From assembly GCA_963682055.1 (NCBI GenBank), contig OY821747.1:16108258-16172257 (forward strand): a DNA stretch of 64,000 nucleotides, written 5' to 3'. This DNA is from Primula veris. Its lineage: Eukaryota > Streptophyta > Magnoliopsida > Ericales > Primulaceae. Shown here piece after piece: positions 46,304 through 59,559 of this stretch (its first letter is position 1; each line of letters starts with the position of its first letter). The notes under the pieces were generated by a model that was not told the origin of the DNA, did no database searches, and saw only the letters and a list, made by a program, of their open reading frames with translations. The position numbers and the translations under genes are program-made.

Positions 46304-49300
46304 ATGGTTGTGAACGACGGTGCGATGAAGCGTGTAAAAAGGCGAGTAACTGCTGAACTAAACGACTTTCTAACCTTCCCTCCTCCGGCTTCGTCTTCGG
46401 GTTCGGGGGCGTTTAGAGAGGGTGTAAGGGAGTTTCTCAACCGACACAGTTCCCGTCCCCCTCTGCCCTCCTCGCTGTTCCCACATGTGATGACGTGGCA
46501 GGTAGTGCTGAGGGTGGGTGATGTGTCGGGAGAGGTCGTGTGTTTGGATGTTGTTGAGGAAGACGTGGCGAGGTCGAGATCGGTTTATTGCGACCAGTGT
46601 CGTGTTGTTGGTTAGTTTCTTGTCTATCCTTCTTGTTTTTTCATTAAAGTGATAACATTGTTTGAGAAAAGTCAACATAATTACGTGCTAATGTCAACTG
46701 TCAATTACACTGTGTAACTAGCAACATTGGGTTGTATGTTTCCTTTAAAATACTGTAATTATTATTAGCCTTAGTATTCCGGATCCCTTTATTGCGACCA
46801 GTGCCGTGTTGTTGGTCAGTTTCTAGCTATCCTCTTTTTTTTTTTAATGTTGGTTGTATTTTGTTGGATCTTTGTTGGGTTGTGTTCCCTTAATTTAATA
46901 TATGTTTACTTTACCAATCTATCATCCGTTAACAAATTCCATACTGACCTACAACTTTATTGCGACACGGCACGTGTTGGATCACAGTTTCTATCCTTTT
47001 AGTATCCCGGATCCGGTATGGCAAAGGTTGAATCCCATGTACAAAACATTACTAATATTTAATATCACATATTAGACGAAAATATAAGACAAGTTAGTGG
47101 ATCTAGGACTCCTCTACGACAAGAGGGACAAAATTAGACGTCCATTTAAGGGTCTGTTTGGCAACAGATTCCGATATTAGAGAGGCTGAATTCCATGGCT
47201 GTCGGTCAGTATTTAAAAAGGTGCGCCCAGGCGCTCAAGGCTGTCGTGAACCGTCTGTATTTATGTTAGGCTTAGGAATTGGTCAATGGCATAACTAGGT
47301 ATAATTAGGCTTATTTAGTCTTAACTAGGCAGTTTAGGCGTATTTAGACGTCAAAAGCAGTCAAAGCTTCTTTTAACTGAGTTTTTTTTTAACAGGGTAA
47401 AAAGCTAAATCAGAATTTAAAAATCTTTATGGGATTTTTTCTGGGATTCAAAAAGCTAACTGTACTAATGGTTTACAAACAGTTAAAACAATTTTTCTAG
47501 TTTTTTTAAAAAAGGTCTTAAGCCTGGGGGGCCAAGGCTCGCCTAGATGCAATTATGCTGTAGGCGGTTCTGACCGCCCGCCTACCGTGTTGCGCCTTTT
47601 ATAACAGTGGTGTCAGTTTTTTGAAGTTGTGGATCTAGGACTCCTCCCTCTCCGACAAAGGCACACGTCGATTTAAATCTATAATTTTTTAAATTAGAAC
47701 ATATGATAAATAAATAAAAAATCGTAATCTAGGAATATGGGGGAGTTGCAGCCAGTGCGACCCTTATTTTTAGATCCTCCGCTGCCTCGGTATGGTATTG
47801 GCTCCAGGGATCAACCCTGGATTTGCGCCACTTACTATTAGTTACTAGAGATAATCGGTTAAATGACCTAATTGAGGTGAGATCTGCCTCCAATGAGGCG
47901 AGCCATTATGAGTATTGGGGGGCGTTTGTTAGCTTATAAGCTGATAATTAATGCTGGGAGGCAAAATAAGATGTGTTCTTCGATCATGGTTTTGAAGTAT
48001 GAGATATAGTATGGGTATAAGGAGGTGGTACATTAGTTTTCTCGGTACACTTTACGAGATATATGATTACTTAAAGTGTTAATCAGGTTCTGAATGCTCT
48101 GAACTGAAAATTATAACTCGGGAAGCAGTAAAGTATCTTTCGATAACAATTTATAATTTGTTAAGCTTATATTTTTAAGCAAATTCCTGTTAGCTCTATT
48201 GTGTCCTTTTGCCTCGGAAAACCAAACAGCATACTTTGGATTAGCAGAAAAAGAAAATCGTCCCAGGATTCGAGATTAGCATGTTGTGGTGCTTTGAAAT
48301 TTGACATTATTCGTATGGGGAATAACTAAAATTCTGTTTTGGCATGAGAGTGTCTTACATTTTGATATGTCTGAAATCGAACAAGGTTCAAATGTGGTGA
48401 GAGAATTAGGTAACATTGGTTTGTTCGGCCCAAAATAAGCAAAAGGCTTTGTTTTTATGCTGGTCGAGCACCACAGGTTCTATGGAGAATTTTTTTTTTC
48501 TAGTCAATTAACCCCATAGTTTGTGTTAATGAATTCATATGATATCCTTTTCTTTTTGGGTTCTAAAAAGTAACTGCTTAGAACTATCCTCACAACATTG
48601 GTTTTACCTTGTAAAGACTTTCAAATCTCTTTCAGGCAAGAAAACCAAAACACGCTTAGTTTTTATGGTAAACCCAATGGCACAGGTTCTAAACATAAAA
48701 GCAATTGTAACCAAATAAACCTTGTTTGTTTCGATAAATTTGCATGATTTTCCCTTTTGCCCGTGTGTGTGAAAATACTCAAATAGATGTTTGAAACTAT
48801 ACTATAACGTTGTTTATTTCCTATAATTATATATGTGAAAAAAAAACTTGGTTATGCTGGTCAACCAAATGCACTACAGGTTCTAGCCGATGAGCCCCTT
48901 TTTTTGTGAATTATTTTTATTTCCTTTCTTTGTCTTTCTTAAAAATAGCATACTAGTCATTTACTTGGGAAATTTATGATTATGAAATTTAAGGAGGGTG
49001 GTTGGGTTGGTGACTGAAGCATTGCTAGTTACATGCAAAGCTTTAAAGGCGGCTTTAAATAGACTATTCTTTAGTTAGGAGTTCTATTGTTTGTGAGCCC
49101 TTGCCTATGTTAGTGGATTTTGAAATTTCCTCTGTCAATAGTAGGCCTATGCATGAGGTTTGCACACCAGAAAGTTGTCTCCGAAGTCTGAACTAGTTAG
49201 TCTCCTTCCTCCTTTTGGAACATGCTAGTTCTCTTTTGGAGTTGAAATATTATGGACTAGCTAATGTCTAACTGTCTATACTCTAATAGTGCTGGACTTA

Positions 49301-52300
49301 ATAAATGAAATATATATGAGGTTGCCCAATAATAAAATCTCTGCCTCACAGCCTTCTGAACTCTCCTGTCTACCCCTCGTTACAGTTTGGTGTTCACTGT
49401 TCAGTAATATCCAATTGGCTTACATAACCTCTTTCGACATTAGCTAGTTATTATATGCTAGAATAATTGGAGTTATCCTCTTATTATCCACTGTTACCAG
49501 TAAACTCACTCCGAGAATGGGGATCTCGTTTCTTTCAGATTCCCCCGTTTCCCAAACTCATACCAGAAGGTCGCTTTGAGAAGCTTTCTGTAATGTTCTG
49601 AAGCTTGACATAATAAAGATACAAGTTGTTTCATTCAATGTTTTCAATATTATTAAGGGTAGTTTATGTTAAAATTAATTTGCAAATTAATGACTAATAT
49701 ACTCTTCTACCTTTTTCTAGTGTTTTTCAACCAATATCACATACTTTTTACTCACCGTCTAATAAAGCAGTGTTTCTTGTTCCCCCTATATTCTTACAGC
49801 CATGTTTCACATTCGTGTTTCATGCATTGTATTTCGCTTTCTTCCAAGACCGATAACTATGTCTATCTTAGTTTAGCTATTATAATCTATACAACATATT
49901 TTGCATTTGTTGGGTTGAATCATGCCATGCTCTTGGTTTTGCATACCACATTGAGATACTTGGCCTACAAAGTTGATGAGGTCAAGTTTGCTAATGATGC
50001 CATTTTTTGGGTGTTTCCCATATGGGGGCCATGTTTTCATCCCCCTACCTAATGGCTAATAGCAAGTTCAATTTGTTCAAATATTCTGCTCACTTGTTAC
50101 AATTTCTATAGCAATGCATATATTGCTTTCTACCATATGAATTTGATAGAAATTGGTGAAAATTTTCTTTGAACAACTATTTACACCATTCCTTTTGAAT
50201 TGCCGTTAAAAGGTTGGAGTGGTAATCCAGTGTGCGCAAAGCGTTACCATTTCATTATAAAGGCCGATGGCCATTCCATTGGTGGCTATCACAAATCTTG
50301 TGCTGTCTGTGGTGATGTTCTCCACCTCTCAGAATCTAGGTGAGTGCACGTTCATTAATTTGCATTACATGGTAAATGTATTATTGGCAGTGCATCATAG
50401 CTTTTGTCACCAATTTTTATACTTTGCTTTCGTTTGCATAACTGTTTGGTTTGGTCGTCATCATGCCTTTTTAGTTTTTATTAACATGTTATGATATGTC
50501 GATTAGATGTGCCCTTTTCATACTCTCTTTTGTTAGTCTGGTCAAACATGTAACTTGACCAGTGATATGCTTGATATCATGGTTGAGAATAAGTTAGAAG
50601 AAGATTCAGAAGTCATAACACTTCATTTTTTTATGTGAGTGCACTTTGGGTTATCTAGAACAAGAATCATACCGGAGATTCTAACATATCATAATGGCTA
50701 GTTCAGTTACCATTATGGACATACTTCACGCTTCCTGTATATGTTTAAGTGGGTGTGAATATGGCTAGCATTAAAAATGTAAACATCACAATTTTCAAGT
50801 CATAACATTTCATGCTATCCTATGGGAGTGCACTTTGAGTTTACCCTAATTAAGAAAAGTTATACCGAAGATTGTAACATATTTTAGAGGCTAGTTTTGT
50901 TACCAGTATCGAAATACTTCACGCTTCTTGCATATATTTAAGGGCGTTTGAAAATATTACTAGGTATCAGTTATGTAAACTTCAAGGTAGCAAAATTATG
51001 AGATTTCATTGAAATTAGTAGTAGAAGAAAGGGTATTTTTGTGAACATAAAATATTAGGATCTTGATGGAAGAAGGTTATAGGGAAAAAAAGGTCTCCTT
51101 AAGTATTTTTCAGTTTCTGATGATGAAACCTCTTGTTTCTTTTCGTTTTGTCTGTATGCAGAAACTATTTATCTAACATTCAATGTTATAACAAAGATTT
51201 ATATAATTTATTTTTTCAGGTGCAAGTCATGCAACCATGTTATGACTGCTAAAGATGTGGAGGACTGGATATATCAGCAGTTGGAGAACACAACTCATTT
51301 ATTACATAGTGTTGTCCATTCCAATGGCTTCGGACATCTACTAAGGGTGAATGGTAGAGAGGGTGGCTCAAGGGTTCTCTCTGGATGCCATATTATGGAT
51401 TTTTGGGATAGGCTTTGCAATCTACTGGGGGTCAGGTTGGATTTTTTTGTTGATTTAACCAGTAGGGGCCTTGTTTTCTTGGCATGCTTATGTTGTTTAG
51501 TAGTTTTGAGGAGAACTCTGGCCTTCTGCCACTTTTTTAGTACTTTTTAATCATACCAAAAGTTCAGGCGGTGGGAAATGTTTCTGTAGGTCCACATAAT
51601 CATAAATATTAATTTCTCTAGTTTGAAATTTTAAGCGGGTCTGTTTCCTTCCTCTCTGAGATCACTATGTTTCTTGTAGCTTGGATCTTATATTTGGGAA
51701 ATTTATCTACACTCCTATTACATTTGTCCACACTCCAGAATAAATAAATAAAAATTGGCATGATGTTAATTTTACTTTTTTTTAAAACCATGTCAACACC
51801 CCTGAAATCATTCTTGCATCAATCTGGCAAGTCAATAAAAAAATTGTTTAATAAAAGTACTTTTATGGATAGTTCCCGAAGCAATTAGCCACTCGTTCTT
51901 TCGAAGGCCTCTTTACCTCTGAGGGACCATTCCTTTTTTATTTGCTTATTAATTTAGAATAAATTGTCCAGCAGCCAAACAGTAATTTCTTACACGAATA
52001 TACATATCAAGCCTTAAATTAATATCTACTTCAAGTAGTGGAAATTATTTTCGTATAGAAGAATTCATAATTATTTTTATATTAGTACCATACTTTTCAG
52101 TTAGAGATGTGGGAAGAAGAAAGAGTAGAGTTGATAACATAAGAAATAGGGGTGAATTATTATTCCTGATACATGTATAACATGTTCTTATATTAGAAGT
52201 AGATTCTATACTTTTGGTACTAATATTCATATTTTTCAACTTTGACAGAAAGATGAGTGTCATGGATGTCTCAAGAAAGTATGGATTGGAGTACCGTCTC

Positions 52301-54526
52301 CTTCATTCAATTACTAATGGCTGTCCATGGTATGGTGACTGGGGTTACGAATTTGGTGCGGGTAGTTTCGCTTTGACTCACGATGCATATAAAGCGGCTA
52401 TGCATACTCTCTCCAAGCAGCCACTTCCTAACTTTCTCTCTCAAGGGAGAAAACCCCGCACCCACTTGCAAGATCTGATATTGTTCTATCGATCTTTGTC
52501 AGAGCGCGAGCTTGTAAATATTAAAGACCTTCTTTGTTTTTTGATGGGGTTGATACATGATGCTCGTAAGGCTGGATCATCGAACGTAGGTGATGGTATT
52601 TGTAAGAAGCGTAAGAGTTGTACCTCCACCACCTTATGTGCGTGGACTAGAAGGGATATTGAGAAAGTGGAAGATGCAATGTTCAGGGTTTTACGGGCGG
52701 TTTCTGGAACCAGTTGGGTGACTTGGCGAGCTTTGCGAGGAGCTGTTTGCAAGGTAGCTGGTTCTCCGGAGTTACTTGATTATTGCCTAAAGCAAATTGA
52801 AAGAAAAAGGACAATTGATGGGATGGTGGTGCTTGCTCAGTGCAATCCCGTTTCAGGTGTTATCGAGTACAGGTCAGCATATTATTTCGTTTTATGGAAT
52901 TTCTAAATTGGTTAAACTTGTGAAATCACTTTTATGAGATAGTATAACGTATTTACTTTTATGAAAATGGCTGAACTATGATGGTAACAGGATTCAATGG
53001 AAGTATTGGTACAGTTAATACGTTAACCTGCTTGGCAAGATTTGTTGTGTCGTGTTTGGATTGAGATGTCTTTGTAAATTGTAATTTGTTTTTTGAAATA
53101 ATTTGATTTGTTTAGACCTTTAATGATTTTCGGAGTGTAAAGACTCACATTTAATTAAGAAATGATGATTTGTAAAACCAGTTAGATAAGAAAAAGTGTG
53201 GATAAACAGGAAATTGATAATGCTAGTTTTCTGAGTAATGTGGAACACGCATGTAGGCGTAGTAGAACCTCGAATACCTTTCTCGAAATGTGGTTTATGC
53301 TTGTCATCATGCCAAAGAAGTAAAGCTGAAGCAGAGCTAAATAAAGATGCAATTTGTTACGTTTATAAATTTGTCTTTTTCATTTTTCAATTTTTTATAG
53401 TTCTTTTGTGAATATTTTGGTGTTTGCTGGTAGTCGGAAGTGGAGCTATAGGACTAGAGTACAATCGTGTAAATGAACTAGAACGGGTAAATGAACTAGT
53501 GCATGGTAGGTAAATGAACTAGAACGGGTAAATAATTTTATTAGGGGGTTTGAGACTGAGTACGATCGTCGTATTAGTTCGCCGAGACTTTTGGCTTAAT
53601 TTCTACCCTGTGTCTAGATTAAACGATGGGGTGATCTTTTATGCTTTATCTATATTTTTTTTATTACTAAATCAGTATGTGAACAATTTATATATTACAG
53701 GCTTCAACAAGTTGAGATTCCTTCTAGTAACGGGACCAATTATACTTCTGGTGTCATGAGCTACGAAGTAGCAAGATATCCGTCAGAAGAACAATTGATC
53801 AGGGACTTGAAATATCTTTACGCCTTGCTACTTCACCCTGAGACCATGATGAAGAATACATACAGAAACGAGATGATGCGCTCAGCAGCGAGAAAAGTCC
53901 TCGATTGCAAGCAGTTTGTGAAAAACTACCGGGCGTCATCTGTAAAAGGAGTTGAAAATTTAAATATTTCTTCTGCTAAAATACACATCTCCTGCGAAGT
54001 TGAACTAATGAATGGAGAAAATGAAGAATCCACTGCTACAAATTTACCACCACCCGAGTTGCTGATATTATCCCCAAATGCAACTGTTGGTGAACTTAAA
54101 CTCAAAGCATCAAAAGCTTTTGAGGAAGTGTATCTTATGTTTAGGAGATTTGTAGCTGAAGAGCTAGTTGGCTACTGCGGTGTTGATGATTCCACCCAGG
54201 TCAAGCTCTTGTTAGGTCGCTGTTCGTCTTCATCGATTGTTAAAGTGAGAGGGAGGTGTTACGGGAAGAGCAACGGTGGCCTAGTTCATAAGAGGTTTAG
54301 GATGGAGAGAGGGGTAGAGAGATGGACAGTGGAGTGCAGTTGCGGTACGAAAGACGATGATGGAGAGAGAATGTTGGCTTGTGATGCATGTGGTGTGTGG
54401 CAACATACGAGGTGTGCTGGGATTTTGGACTCTGATTCTGTTCCTGCCAATTTCATTTGTTGCAAATGTTTTAGGGGACCATTAATGGTGTCAACAACTC
54501 TGCCTTTGCCTGTTTCGTTTTTCTGA
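46304..54526 (+). CDS. PHD-finger protein, At1g33420-like (MS1/MMD1-related), 5 exons
   Basis: Exons: 46304-46610, 50213-50339, 51220-51435, 52249-52872, 53701-54526. All junctions are GT-AG and phases agree, giving 699 codons. The start MVVNDGAMKRVKRRVTAELN fits the family. VYCDQCRVVG/WSGNPVCAKRYHFI spans the first junction. Mid-protein blocks include KYGLEYRLLHS, PWYGDWGYEFG and a winged-helix-like segment (about residues 330-400). A C-terminal PHD finger lies at about residues 634-681, with zinc ligands in CSCG, CDACGVWQHTRC and CCKC. Relatives in Arabidopsis (MS1, MMD1) act in the nucleus as chromatin readers in anther and meiotic development; the role of this member is inferred only. Intron 1 is 3.6 kb and holds a MITE. 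No coding defect seen. Confidence 0.94.
46786..46835 (+). repeat. duplicate of the exon 1 end and splice donor, inside intron 1
   Basis: TTTATTGCGACCAGTGCCGT continues GTTGTTGGTCAGTTTC and copies exon 1 bases 46585-46628 (TTTATTGCGACCAGTGTCGT, then GTTGTTGGTTAGTTTC). The donor GTTAGT is changed to GTCAGT. A third, more diverged piece is at about 46956-46995. Confidence 0.8.
47207..47609. mobile_element. candidate hAT-like MITE in intron 1 of the PHD gene
   Basis: The ends are CAGTATTTAAAAAGGTGCG on the left and, on the other strand, CACTGTTATAAAAGGCGC on the right. Both ends carry GC-rich blocks with GGCGCTCAAGG/GCCTAGGC-type words. The flanking octamers CTGTCGGT and GTGTCAGT match at six of eight positions. 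No coding capacity. Confidence 0.55.
47610..50212. other. rest of intron 1 of the PHD gene, no feature
   Basis: AT-rich intron sequence. The 128-codon frame at 49666-50052 is not supported by motifs or codon pattern. No RNA gene recognised. Confidence 0.5.
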
Positions 54527-55845
54527 TCTGCATTTAAGGTGCTTTTGGTTCTGTTGTTTTTTATGAGAGCACCAACTGTTCCTAAAATTGCGTCTTTGTT
54601 TATCTTATGATTTTTGTCCCTCCTTGGGTTAATGGTTTCTTTTGGGCATGAAAAGCTCAGTATTGTACATATGGACCATAGCCTCAAGAATGCATCATGC
54701 TGCAACTTTTCCTCGATGTGAATTTTTGTGATTATTTGCAAGCAACTGTTTTTATCCAGTAAGTCGTGATAAGTGGAAAAAGAAAAAAAAACGTGATGAT
54801 TTGTGTAAGAGACTGCTATCTGATAAACGTAAGTACAGTAATTGTCTCGAAGATTGTCGCACTAGCATTCCAGTGCACCCAAATAGTCTATATTATCAAG
54901 TGCCTGTGAGTGTAATCAGGGTTCAAAGTTGATACTTATCACTCTAGATAACACAATATTTTTTTCAACACTGATTACAAATTGATAAGGGTATACAAAA
55001 AAAATCATGTATTCATTGTCCTTGCAGCTAACCTAACTTTGCTTAAATTAAGAGCAAGAACTATAATTACCCAATAACATTCCTTACTTTTTAGAGAAAG
55101 CTACCATTTTTTGAGTTGGACAATTTACTTTTTCCACTTGACAAAACAACAGTTTCCTATCAACTTCCCTATATCTTCAAAATTACTACTTGATATCTTT
55201 TTTTCAATTTAAGAGTTAATAATGGTTTATCAAGTCTCCGACACTTTTATGATCGGTGTCAAGAGTTTAAAGTTTTCACTAACTCACTCTTGACACCTTC
55301 ACAATAAAGCAACTTTGAACACTACATTGGACTCGCTTACATATACCAAGTGAAAAACATTAAATGTCCATTTATGTAATTTATGATAGTATAATATAAT
55401 GGGTTTAGCGTTTACATATGAGCAATGACTCAAATTTAATTCCTTACCAATGGATTCTCCACCTTAGTGTTTGCCAACATGTCATTTAATGAAATCGTAC
55501 CCAAAATATCACCGTTACTTAAGTCCTAACAAATGACACAAAGTCCTAACAAATAACACAAAGCTGTGAGATAAGAAGTGCAGTGTACTTGTTTTTATTT
55601 TTTTAGTGACTTGACGTCACTTTCTTTTTTTTGGATAGAAATCGTTTGAAAAATACAATTTAGTCCATACAGTTATAAAATTTATGATAAACACAAAAAT
55701 TACAAACTAATTTTATTCCTACTTTTTTCATCACTTGGTTTGTAAATAAAATATAATTAGTTCAAATATAATTATACGTGTATATTATAAAGTAGTTCAA
55801 ATCTCATATATAAAAACTTATATTTTTATTTATTTTTCTTGAAAA
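54527..55845. other. 3' flank of the PHD gene and spacer
   Basis: Presumed 3' untranslated region, then AT-rich spacer. A hairpin with 12-base arms GGTGTCAAGAGT and ACTCTTGACACC lies at 55255-55297 (19-base loop). No gene seen. Confidence 0.5.
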
Positions 55846-56150
55846 ATTACTCAGCCGTACCGAAAACGAAAAAGTATCCGAGCATTACCCAAGCGTACTT
55901 ACTGAGTTGGTCAAAAGTGAACAATACTTTATTTGCTGGGTAGTTGAAATATTACCCAGCCGTACCGAAAACGAAAAAGTATCGGAGCCTTACATGAGCT
56001 TACTGAGTTGGTCAAAAGTGAACAATACTTTATTTGTCGAGTACTTTAAATATTACTCTGCCGTACCGAAAACAAAATAGCATCGGAGCCTTACCCGAGC
56101 ATACTGAGTTGGTCAAAAGTGAACATTACTTTTATTTGCCGGGTACTTGA
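55846..56150. repeat. three tandem copies of a unit of about 101-105 bp
   Basis: CAGCCGTACCGAAAACGAAA (third copy slightly changed) starts at about 55852, 55957 and 56058. Each is followed by CTTACTGAGTTGGTCAAAAG and GTGAACAATACTTTATTTG. Confidence 0.88.
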
Positions 56151-56835
56151 ACTTTGACGTATCCCCCTCCAGCCCCAAAAGTACTCATACTACATAGGTC
56201 ATAATTCATAAGTGTTTCTTTCTTAACATATCTAGATCTTTGTATATTAGAGCATTCGTGTCGAAATTATTCATATATTTTACATTATCAAACTTCAATA
56301 TTTATGTTTTGTATATTGCTTATAAATTATTGTTTCACAGTAGACCATCTAAAATACACGTTCAAAATTCGTCAGTATACATAATTGTCTAAAGTAAGAG
56401 AATGTCAATTTTAACCATCGCCGCTCCGGTAAGTAGGCCAAGAGTTTGATGAAAGTTTCGGACGTCTTTAGTATTTTATCATTTAGACATGTCTTAAATT
56501 ATTGTTTTGCTTTATGTATATATTTACGCAGGCATTTGATCTTTGTTCAACACTTTTCAAACACGTGTGTAAAAATCAATGTGTAAAACCAAACCATGTG
56601 TGTGACACTACGTATCGTGTGACACCACTTTAATATTATATATATCTGATGAAAATATAGTCAAATTGATTAGATATTGTTGAAACAAGGTTGACTGTAT
56701 TTTTTCGAAGTTGACATTAATTTTGCTTAATTTGACACTTTGACTTGGTGAAAAGAAATTGTGTGCTTGTGTATTTAATTGATAAATTTGACAAATTATA
56801 CATAAAATAAAGGATAATTTTAATTTTATACACTT
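56151..56835. other. AT-rich spacer, no gene
   Basis: No repeat or coding frame recognised. Confidence 0.5.
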
Positions 56836-57890
56836 GGTGTACAAGAAATTTTGATTTTGTAAACCCACTTTCTAAAAATTTGATTTAGTTCACTCAGTTT
56901 GCAAATTTTTTTTATTTTGTGCACCGCGGTCTATTTATTAAAGAGAAATGGAAAAAGACTATTTTGCCCTTATAAATAAATGGAAAATTCTCACTTTTGT
57001 ACACCCACTTTACAAAATATTTTGATTTTGTACACTAAATTTACAAAATATTTTGATTTTGTACACGCATTTCAAAAATAAAATCAAAATCAACTAAACT
57101 TGAAAAAAACAAAAAACAAAAGTTCACATTTAATAAGAAAAAAGAGCTTTTTGGAACTAAAATGATTTTGACTTTTTTTTTCTTTTTTCTTTTTCAAGTT
57201 GATTTTTCTCGGATTTTCAACCCGAACAAAAAATCAACATTTTTTTTATATTTTTTAAATTATAAGAACCCACTAAACTTGAAAAAAGCCAAAAATAAGG
57301 TTCAAATTTGATAAGAAAAAAGAGCTTTTTGGAACTAGAATGATTTCGGGGTTTTTTTTAAAAAAAAAATTGATTTATTTTATTTTATTCAAAAACAACA
57401 AAAATTTCTAAAATAAATTATTTATTTATTTTATTTTTTCGCAAATTTTTTTTAATAAGGTTAGAAAAAAATCCCAACAAAAGAAAAAAACGGATTTTTT
57501 TTATTTAACTCAACTCTACTTTTTTATTTTACAAACTTAATTTTAATTTGTTTATTTAAAACTCAATAAAAAATATAAAAAAATATATAAAAAAATGTAA
57601 AGCTGTTTTTGTAATTTTTAAAATTCATATTCTAACTTTTAAAATCACATTTTCTATTAAGTCTAAGGTATTAGATCATTTTTTTCAAATGGGTGTAAAA
57701 AATCAAAACATCTTGTAGTTGGGTGTACAAAATCGAAATCTTGTAAACTTGGTATAGGACAGTGAAAATATAAAACTTTTTCCGTTTGTAATTTAGACGG
57801 CGGTGTATAAAATTAAAATTTTTTACAAATTGTGTGTACTAAATCAATTTTTTAGAAAGTGGAGTACAAAATCAAAATTTCTTGTAAACC
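56836..57890. mobile_element. non-coding element with long, imperfect inverted repeats
   Basis: The left arm (56836-56965) starts GGTGTACAAGAAATTTTG and the right arm, read on the other strand from 57890, starts GGTTTACAAGAAATTTTG. The two stay alignable for about 130 bases, through CCACTTTCTAAAAA, TTGATTTAGT and the CACCGC(G/C)GTCTA block. The middle has a direct repeat of AAAGAGCTTTTTGGAACTA at about 57144 and 57318. No target duplication is evident, so the outer limits could be wrong by some bases. Family unknown; a MULE- or foldback-type MITE is possible. Confidence 0.65.
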
Positions 57891-58411
57891 GACAACACAA
57901 AAGTAACTTAAAAAAATAACAATTTAGTACATATTTATAAAATTATTTAAAAAAACCCGATTGTTTTGAACTTGATGAGTCGTTTATAAAAAAATACAGA
58001 TTTTGTGAAATTATTTACAAATAAGTATATATGTCATTAAAAAATCCAAAAAATATTTAAAAATCAAAAATCAAAAACCAAAATTTTAAGAAATACATTT
58101 TTTTTTATAAAAAAAATATGTGTGATCTTGTCTAATCATGCTTAATCATGTCCAATCATTTCCAATCTTTATATCTAATTTTGTGTAATCCTATCTAATC
58201 ATGTATAACTGTTTAATTCTATTTAATCATGTCTAATCGTGTTTGATATGTACAATTTTTTTGATTTTTTTTCTATTATTTTTTGAATTTTTTTCTATTA
58301 TTTTTAGATTTTGATTTTTTAATTTTATTGTATATATATATATATTTTTTTTATACATATTTAGCTGAGAGGATGAATTAATAAACTGCAAATATTCTGA
58401 AAAAACGCTGA
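57891..58411. other. AT-rich spacer with TCTAATCATG words
   Basis: At about 58125-58250 a loose array of TCTAATCATG/CCAATCAT-like decamers occurs roughly every 10-20 bases. The remainder is AT-rich without features. Confidence 0.5.
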
Positions 58412-58564
58412 GACCGTAGATTTAATCTACAGTCTACAGTCATTGACTGTAAACCGTAGATTAAATCTACGGTCTACAGTTAAAAGCTGCAGACCGTAGA
58501 TTTAATCTACGGTTTACAGTCAATGACTGTAGACCGTAGATTAAATCTACGGTCTGCAGCTTTT
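58412..58564. repeat. nested palindrome array
   Basis: Four copies of the palindrome CCGTAGATTxAATCTACGG are separated by alternating spacers (CAGTCATTGACTG type and AGCTGC type). The last 83 bases (58482-58564) form one large perfect or near-perfect palindrome from AAAAGCTGCAGACC to GGTCTGCAGCTTTT, centred at about 58523. Confidence 0.9.
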
Positions 58565-58566
58565 CT

Positions 58567-58640
58567 CTGTAAATTACACAGTCAGTCCCTAGTTTTCAGA
58601 AATTACACAGTCAGTCCCTGCGAAAAAATTACACAGCAGG
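58567..58640. repeat. three short repeats AAATTACACAGTCAGTCCCT
   Basis: AATTACACAGTCAGTCCCT occurs twice and AATTACACAGCAGGTCTCTG once. Words of this kind are common near the ends of plant MULEs, so this block may mark the left end of the element carrying the plant mobile domain gene downstream. No matching right end was found. Confidence 0.6.
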
Positions 58641-58849
58641 TCTCTGAAAAACAGAAACTTACGTTTTTATTAAAAAAAAAATATTTTTTATACTACATTC
58701 TCTCTCTTTCTCTCAAAACCCCCCAATTTTCATCCAAAAAAACCACCCAAATCAATCAACCACATTAACTATCAAATTTATTAACAAAAAACCACAAATC
58801 ATCAATCAAATTTATCCATAATTCAAGGTATATCTTTTATTCTCTAATT

Positions 58850-59312
58850 TATTATTTATTTTGTGTAATTTCAATTTATAAAATAGGAAAAAATATATAA
58901 AATATGCAAATGGATAATTCACTTAGCTATATATAATTGTTTGTTGTTTGTTTATATTAATTAGAGAAATTATAATAATTGTTGATATTTGTCCCATTTT
59001 TGCATTATTTATTTATTTTGTGTAATTTCAATTTGTAAAATAGGAAAAAATATATAAAATATGCAAATGGATAATTCACTTAGCTATATATAATTGTTTG
59101 TTGTTTGTTTATATTAATTATAGAAATTATAATAATTGTTGATATTTGTCCCATTTTTGCATTATTTATTTATTTTGTGTAATTTCAATTTGTAAAATAG
59201 GAAAAAATATATAAAATATGCAAATGGATAATTCACTTAGCTATATATAGTTGTTTGTTGTTTGTTTATATTAATTATAGAAATTATAATAATTGTTGAT
59301 ATTTGTCCCATT
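58850..59312. repeat. three tandem copies of a 158-bp unit
   Basis: TTGTGTAATTTCAATTT(A/G)TAA recurs at about 58860, 59018 and 59176, each followed by TATGCAAATGGATAATTCAC and TTGTTGATATTTGTCCCAT. Copies are nearly identical. Confidence 0.9.
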
Positions 59313-59559
59313 TAATAAAAAAATTATGGTTTTTATTTAAATTTGTTTATTTAGATATTTATTACTAATGGTTTGGTTATGATGTTACATGTTTATGATG
59401 GTTATTTGTTTTGATTGAGAAAAATAAAAATTGTTACGCTTTATTAATATTTACCAGTTTTGAAAATTAGGGGTTTTTATAAAATTATCTTTTTTAATTA
59501 GGTTGTTTGCCCAAACACGTACTAAAAATTGGGGTTGTTAATATTTTATCCGTTTTATA

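Noticed and set aside
49666..50052. 128-codon frame as an extra gene
   Set aside because: It lies inside intron 1 of the PHD gene, has no motif and is AT-rich.
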